Shown: one piece after another, positions 61,806 to 64,000 of the stretch
How positions within the stretch are numbered: position 1 is the first letter of the stretch
Layout: every line of letters starts with the position of its first letter
Source of the DNA: Pseudobacillus wudalianchiensis
GTDB taxonomy: Bacteria; Bacillota; Bacilli; Bacillales; Domibacillaceae
Direction of reading: 5' to 3'
Assembly: GCF_001685015.1 (NCBI RefSeq)
Contig: NZ_MAYT01000006.1
Location: 18,464-82,463, forward strand
Length of the DNA stretch: 64,000 nucleotides
The notes under the pieces: model-generated
Told to the model about the DNA's origin: nothing
The model's input: the letters and a program-made list of their open reading frames with translations, nothing else
Database searches by the model: none
Position numbers and translations under genes: made by a program

Positions 61806-63185
61806 ATGAGCTCAATTGTTTCAGAGTTTTGGGAAGAAATTTTAGACGGGGTATATAATGATGTCCTTATTACCGATCCCAAAGGTAGAATTGTTTATGC
61901 TAACAGCTCCAGTGAATATTGGTTTGGCTTAAGGGAAGAAGAATTATTGGGTAAATCTATTTATGAACTAGAGCAAAAGCGAGTTTTTTATCCCTCTGTA
62001 GTACGGCTGGTTCTTGAAAAAAACAAGAGACAAACCATTATACAAAGCACCACTGCTGGAAAAAAACTTCTCGTAAATGGAGATATCATCTTTAACCAAA
62101 AAGGGGACATCCAATATGTTGTGACTTATTCTCAAGACATAACGGATTTTGAAAAGCTAAAAACTTATGTAGCAGAAGTAGAATTAGAATTGAAAAAAGT
62201 TAAAGATGAACTAGCCTCTTTAAAAAATTCAAAAAAGTGGACAAACCAAATGGTTGCAGCTAGCAGACAAATGAAACAAATTTTAAATACCGCCCTGATG
62301 GTAGCCGATTCGGATGCCACTATCCTTATTACTGGGGAAACCGGTGTCGGAAAAAATGTACTTGCCAAGTTTATCCACGACAACAGTGAAAGAAAGGGAT
62401 CATTCGTTGAAGTTAATTGCGGCTCATTACCTGAAAATCTGCTGGAATCAGAGCTATTCGGTTACGCTCCCGGATCCTTTACAGGTGCCAATTCAAAAGG
62501 CAAAAAAGGAGTAGTGGAAGAAGCTGAAAACGGCACCTTATTTTTAGATGAGATAGGAGAACTTCCATTAAATCTACAAGTAAAACTTCTAACTCTTATA
62601 CAGGAAAAGAAATTTTTTAAAATTGGAGAAAGTAAACCTAGACATGTGAACTTCAGATTAATTGCTGCTACCCATGTCAACCTAGAAAAAAAAGTTAAAG
62701 AAAAAGCATTTCGTGAAGATTTGTTCTACCGTCTATCTGTCATTCCCTTGTTTATTCCTCCATTGAGAGAAAGGGAAGAGGATCTCTCAGAAATGATTTT
62801 GTTATTCAAAAATCAATTTAATCATCTGCATAAAAAAAAGAAGGAGTTTGATCCCCAAACAATTGACCTTTTATTGCGCTATGCCTGGCCCGGTAATATA
62901 AGAGAATTGTCAAATATTATGGAAAGGCTGATTTTAACTGTTAACTCTACTGTAATCTTTCCCGACCACTTGCCGGAAAAAGTCTTGTTAGTGGACAATT
63001 CAAATCCGTTGCACAATATTGGAAAGAAAACAATGTATGAGTTGCTTGATGATCTCGAGTTAAATATATTAAAGAAAGCAAAACAAAAGTGCAGCAGCAC
63101 AACAGAAATGGCTAAATATTTAGGAGTAAGTCAGCCTACAGTTGTTAGAAAAATGCAGAAGTATAAAGCTCATTTTTATTCTTAA
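61806..63185 (+). CDS. Sigma-54-dependent activator (PAS-AAA+-HTH)
   Basis: Enhancer-binding protein of 459 residues. PAS domain about 15-120 (VLITDPKGRIVYANSSSEYW), short coiled coil about 120-150, AAA+ domain with Walker A GETGVGKN, the sigma-54 contact loop as GSFTGA (ELFGYAPGSFTGANS), Walker B GTLFLDEIGEL, RLIAATHVNL and an Arg-finger region FREDLFYRLSVIPLFIPPLR; C-terminal TyrR-type HTH (SSTTEMAKYLGVSQPTVVRKM). Expected to drive the divergent amidohydrolase/BCCT/M20 genes in response to a PAS ligand. GGGGTGAG before ATG. Confidence 0.95.
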   Translation: MSSIVSEFWEEILDGVYNDVLITDPKGRIVYANSSSEYWFGLREEELLGKSIYELEQKRVFYPSVVRLVLEKNKRQTIIQSTTAGKKLLVNGDIIFNQKGDIQYVVTYSQDITDFEKLKTYVAEVELELKKVKDELASLKNSKKWTNQMVAASRQMKQILNTALMVADSDATILITGETGVGKNVLAKFIHDNSERKGSFVEVNCGSLPENLLESELFGYAPGSFTGANSKGKKGVVEEAENGTLFLDEIGELPLNLQVKLLTLIQEKKFFKIGESKPRHVNFRLIAATHVNLEKKVKEKAFREDLFYRLSVIPLFIPPLREREEDLSEMILLFKNQFNHLHKKKKEFDPQTIDLLLRYAWPGNIRELSNIMERLILTVNSTVIFPDHLPEKVLLVDNSNPLHNIGKKTMYELLDDLELNILKKAKQKCSSTTEMAKYLGVSQPTVVRKMQKYKAHFYS

Positions 63186-63256
63186 GGTTCTGATGTAGAG
63201 ATTGCATTTATTTGAAAGAGGTAGATAGACTCCTAATAGAGTCTCAGTTTGTCTAC

Positions 63257-63296
63257 AAAAGGGTGAATACGAAAAAGGTATTCACCCTTTTTCGTA
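63257..63296 (+). terminator. Terminator after sigma-54 activator gene
   Basis: Perfect 14-bp stem AAAAGGGTGAATAC / GTATTCACCCTTTT and TTTTTCG. It is preceded by TTTGTCTACA, the same 10 bases that end copy B of the dispersed repeat. Confidence 0.9.
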
Positions 63297-63299
63297 TTT

Positions 63300-63645
63300 T
63301 AAAATAGAGAAAGAGCATAAAGGATTTCTGCCTCTACGGGGTCAGATAAAGCATGATAAAACCGTGGGGACATTAACTCTAAATAAGGGGATATGAAAGG
63401 GATATTCAACAACTTTTTCTAATATCACTGTTTGTTAGACTTTTCCTAGGTTTTTATATAATCCACACAAGAGACCAAAAGGTAACAAAACAGCTTTTTG
63501 AGAACTCTTTGCGGTCTTTTTTATGTTTCAATGCTTCCAATTAAAGAATCTCACCTATCACAAAGCAATTAAGTAGTAGAAGAACGAAAAGAGACGCCCG
63601 TAGTCATACAATTAAAGTAGAGCATTGATTCTTAAAATATTTGTA
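63300..63645. other. Intergenic region, no gene seen
   Basis: AT-rich; only short open frames without ribosome sites. AGAGACC..GGTCTTTTTT (about 63469-63521) may form a further weak terminator. Confidence 0.4.
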
Positions 63646-63649
63646 TAGA

Positions 63650-63729
63650 TGAGCTCAGGAGAATTGAACCTAGCTCTTTTATGTAGGTCTCCTACTTATA
63701 GTATAAGTGCAATCTTTGCGCTACAACCT
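63650..63729 (-). pseudogene. Degenerate tRNA-like sequence
   Basis: On the minus strand about 80 bases show tRNA-like marks: TA at the position-8 region followed by GCGC, an anticodon-like arm CACTT-ATACTAT-AAGTA with U33-like and purine-37-like bases, and GGTTCAATTC like a T-loop. But the acceptor arms (AGGTTGT / GAGCTCA) and T-stem do not pair and the D-arm is short. Best read as a decayed or phage-type tRNA remnant, or chance. Confidence 0.25.
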
Positions 63730-63769
63730 TTCATTTTATGTTTATATCAAGAGATAACTGTTAAGGTAT

Positions 63770-63815
63770 TTCCTCAAAAAGGCACGCTTTTTATCGAGCG
63801 TGCCTTTTTGAGGAA
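63770..63815. terminator. Strong bidirectional terminator near window end
   Basis: Perfect 19-bp stem TTCCTCAAAAAGGCACGCT / AGCGTGCCTTTTTGAGGAA with an 8-base loop. It lies downstream of the minus-strand gene that enters from the right edge. Confidence 0.85.
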
Positions 63816-63896
63816 TATTTTATAACTTTCATCTTGGCCTGAAAGCTAATAGATCTCATAGACTGACTAACATTATCTATATTGATGAGTTGTCTC

Positions 63897-64000
63897 TCAT
63901 ACTGTACTGATCGCCTTGCTAGCGGCTCCCTGTTTTGATGACTTTTGCTTTTGGTCTTCTAATTTCAATTCAACAAGCAGATCTCCTGTCGAGATGGCTT
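63897..64000 (-). CDS. 3' tip of an unidentified gene (5' end outside window)
   Basis: Open frame ending TGA at 63897 reads AISTGDLLVELKLEDQKQ followed by a Ser/Lys/Ala-rich tail (KSSKQGAASKAISTV). Too short to assign. A strong terminator about 80 bases downstream on the same strand supports a real gene end here. Confidence 0.35.
   Translation of the reverse strand, partial: AISTGDLLVELKLEDQKQKSSKQGAASKAISTV

Overview
The window comes from a low-GC, endospore-forming Firmicute of the Bacillaceae. Direct evidence is a spore-coat pair of the CotF type, an orphan GerAB germination protein, the tiny sporulation checkpoint protein Sda, a Spo0E-type phosphatase, MprF, a CarD regulator, AGGAGG-type ribosome sites and many TTG/GTG starts. 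I cannot name the genus. No rRNA gene, intact tRNA, IS element, prophage or CRISPR array was seen.

Layout. 0-2.7 kb: C-terminally cut DEAD-box helicase, two CotF-like coat proteins, DUF2512 membrane protein. 2.9-4.9 kb: two SDR dehydrogenases and a MarR regulator, with a palindrome in front. 5-9.7 kb: first branched-chain-amino-acid-type ABC importer (livFGMHJ). 10.1-19.1 kb: DedA protein, then a probable aromatic-compound block: HpaB-like monooxygenase, a regulator joining XylR_N/V4R sensing to a PucR-type HTH, and a second complete Liv-type importer. 19.5-23.7 kb: GIY-YIG protein, DUF2087 regulator, MprF. 23.9-30.1 kb: TetR-controlled ABC exporter; two-component system, Sco and a His-rich YtkA-like lipoprotein. 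30.1-33.6 kb: Fur-type iron importer. 33.7-38.9 kb: YvbH-like protein, a broken DUF4188 gene, GntR regulator, BrnQ, CarD, Sda.

38.9-52.3 kb is the highlight: a bacterial microcompartment (BMC) locus built into a 2-aminoethylphosphonate (AEP) pathway. On the minus strand lie a saccharopine-dehydrogenase-like oxidoreductase, PhnX, a BMC-H shell protein with an unusual C-terminal tail, an acylating acetaldehyde dehydrogenase (EutE/PduP), a canonical BMC-H, PduL, a BMC-associated protein of unknown function, an EutN-type vertex protein and, after a terminator, an aldehyde dehydrogenase. Divergently on the plus strand lie an MFS transporter, PhnW, a DeoR-type regulator and an MgtC-like membrane protein. 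Read as a pathway: AEP uptake (MFS), transamination to phosphonoacetaldehyde (PhnW), hydrolysis to acetaldehyde plus phosphate (PhnX), then acetyl-CoA (EutE) and acetyl phosphate (PduL) inside a shell. The classical acetaldehyde-generating signature enzymes (ethanolamine lyase, choline lyase, diol dehydratase) are absent, so phosphonate would be the substrate source. I know of no experimentally characterised BMC of this kind, but I cannot search surveys.

52.4-56 kb: YitT protein, isochorismatase-like hydrolase, orphan GerAB, Spo0E-type protein. 56.2-63.2 kb: a sigma-54 module (YtcJ-like amidohydrolase with a textbook -24/-12 promoter, BCCT transporter, M20 amidohydrolase) divergent from its probable PAS/AAA+ activator. 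The end holds terminators, a degenerate tRNA-like stretch and the 3' tip of one more gene.
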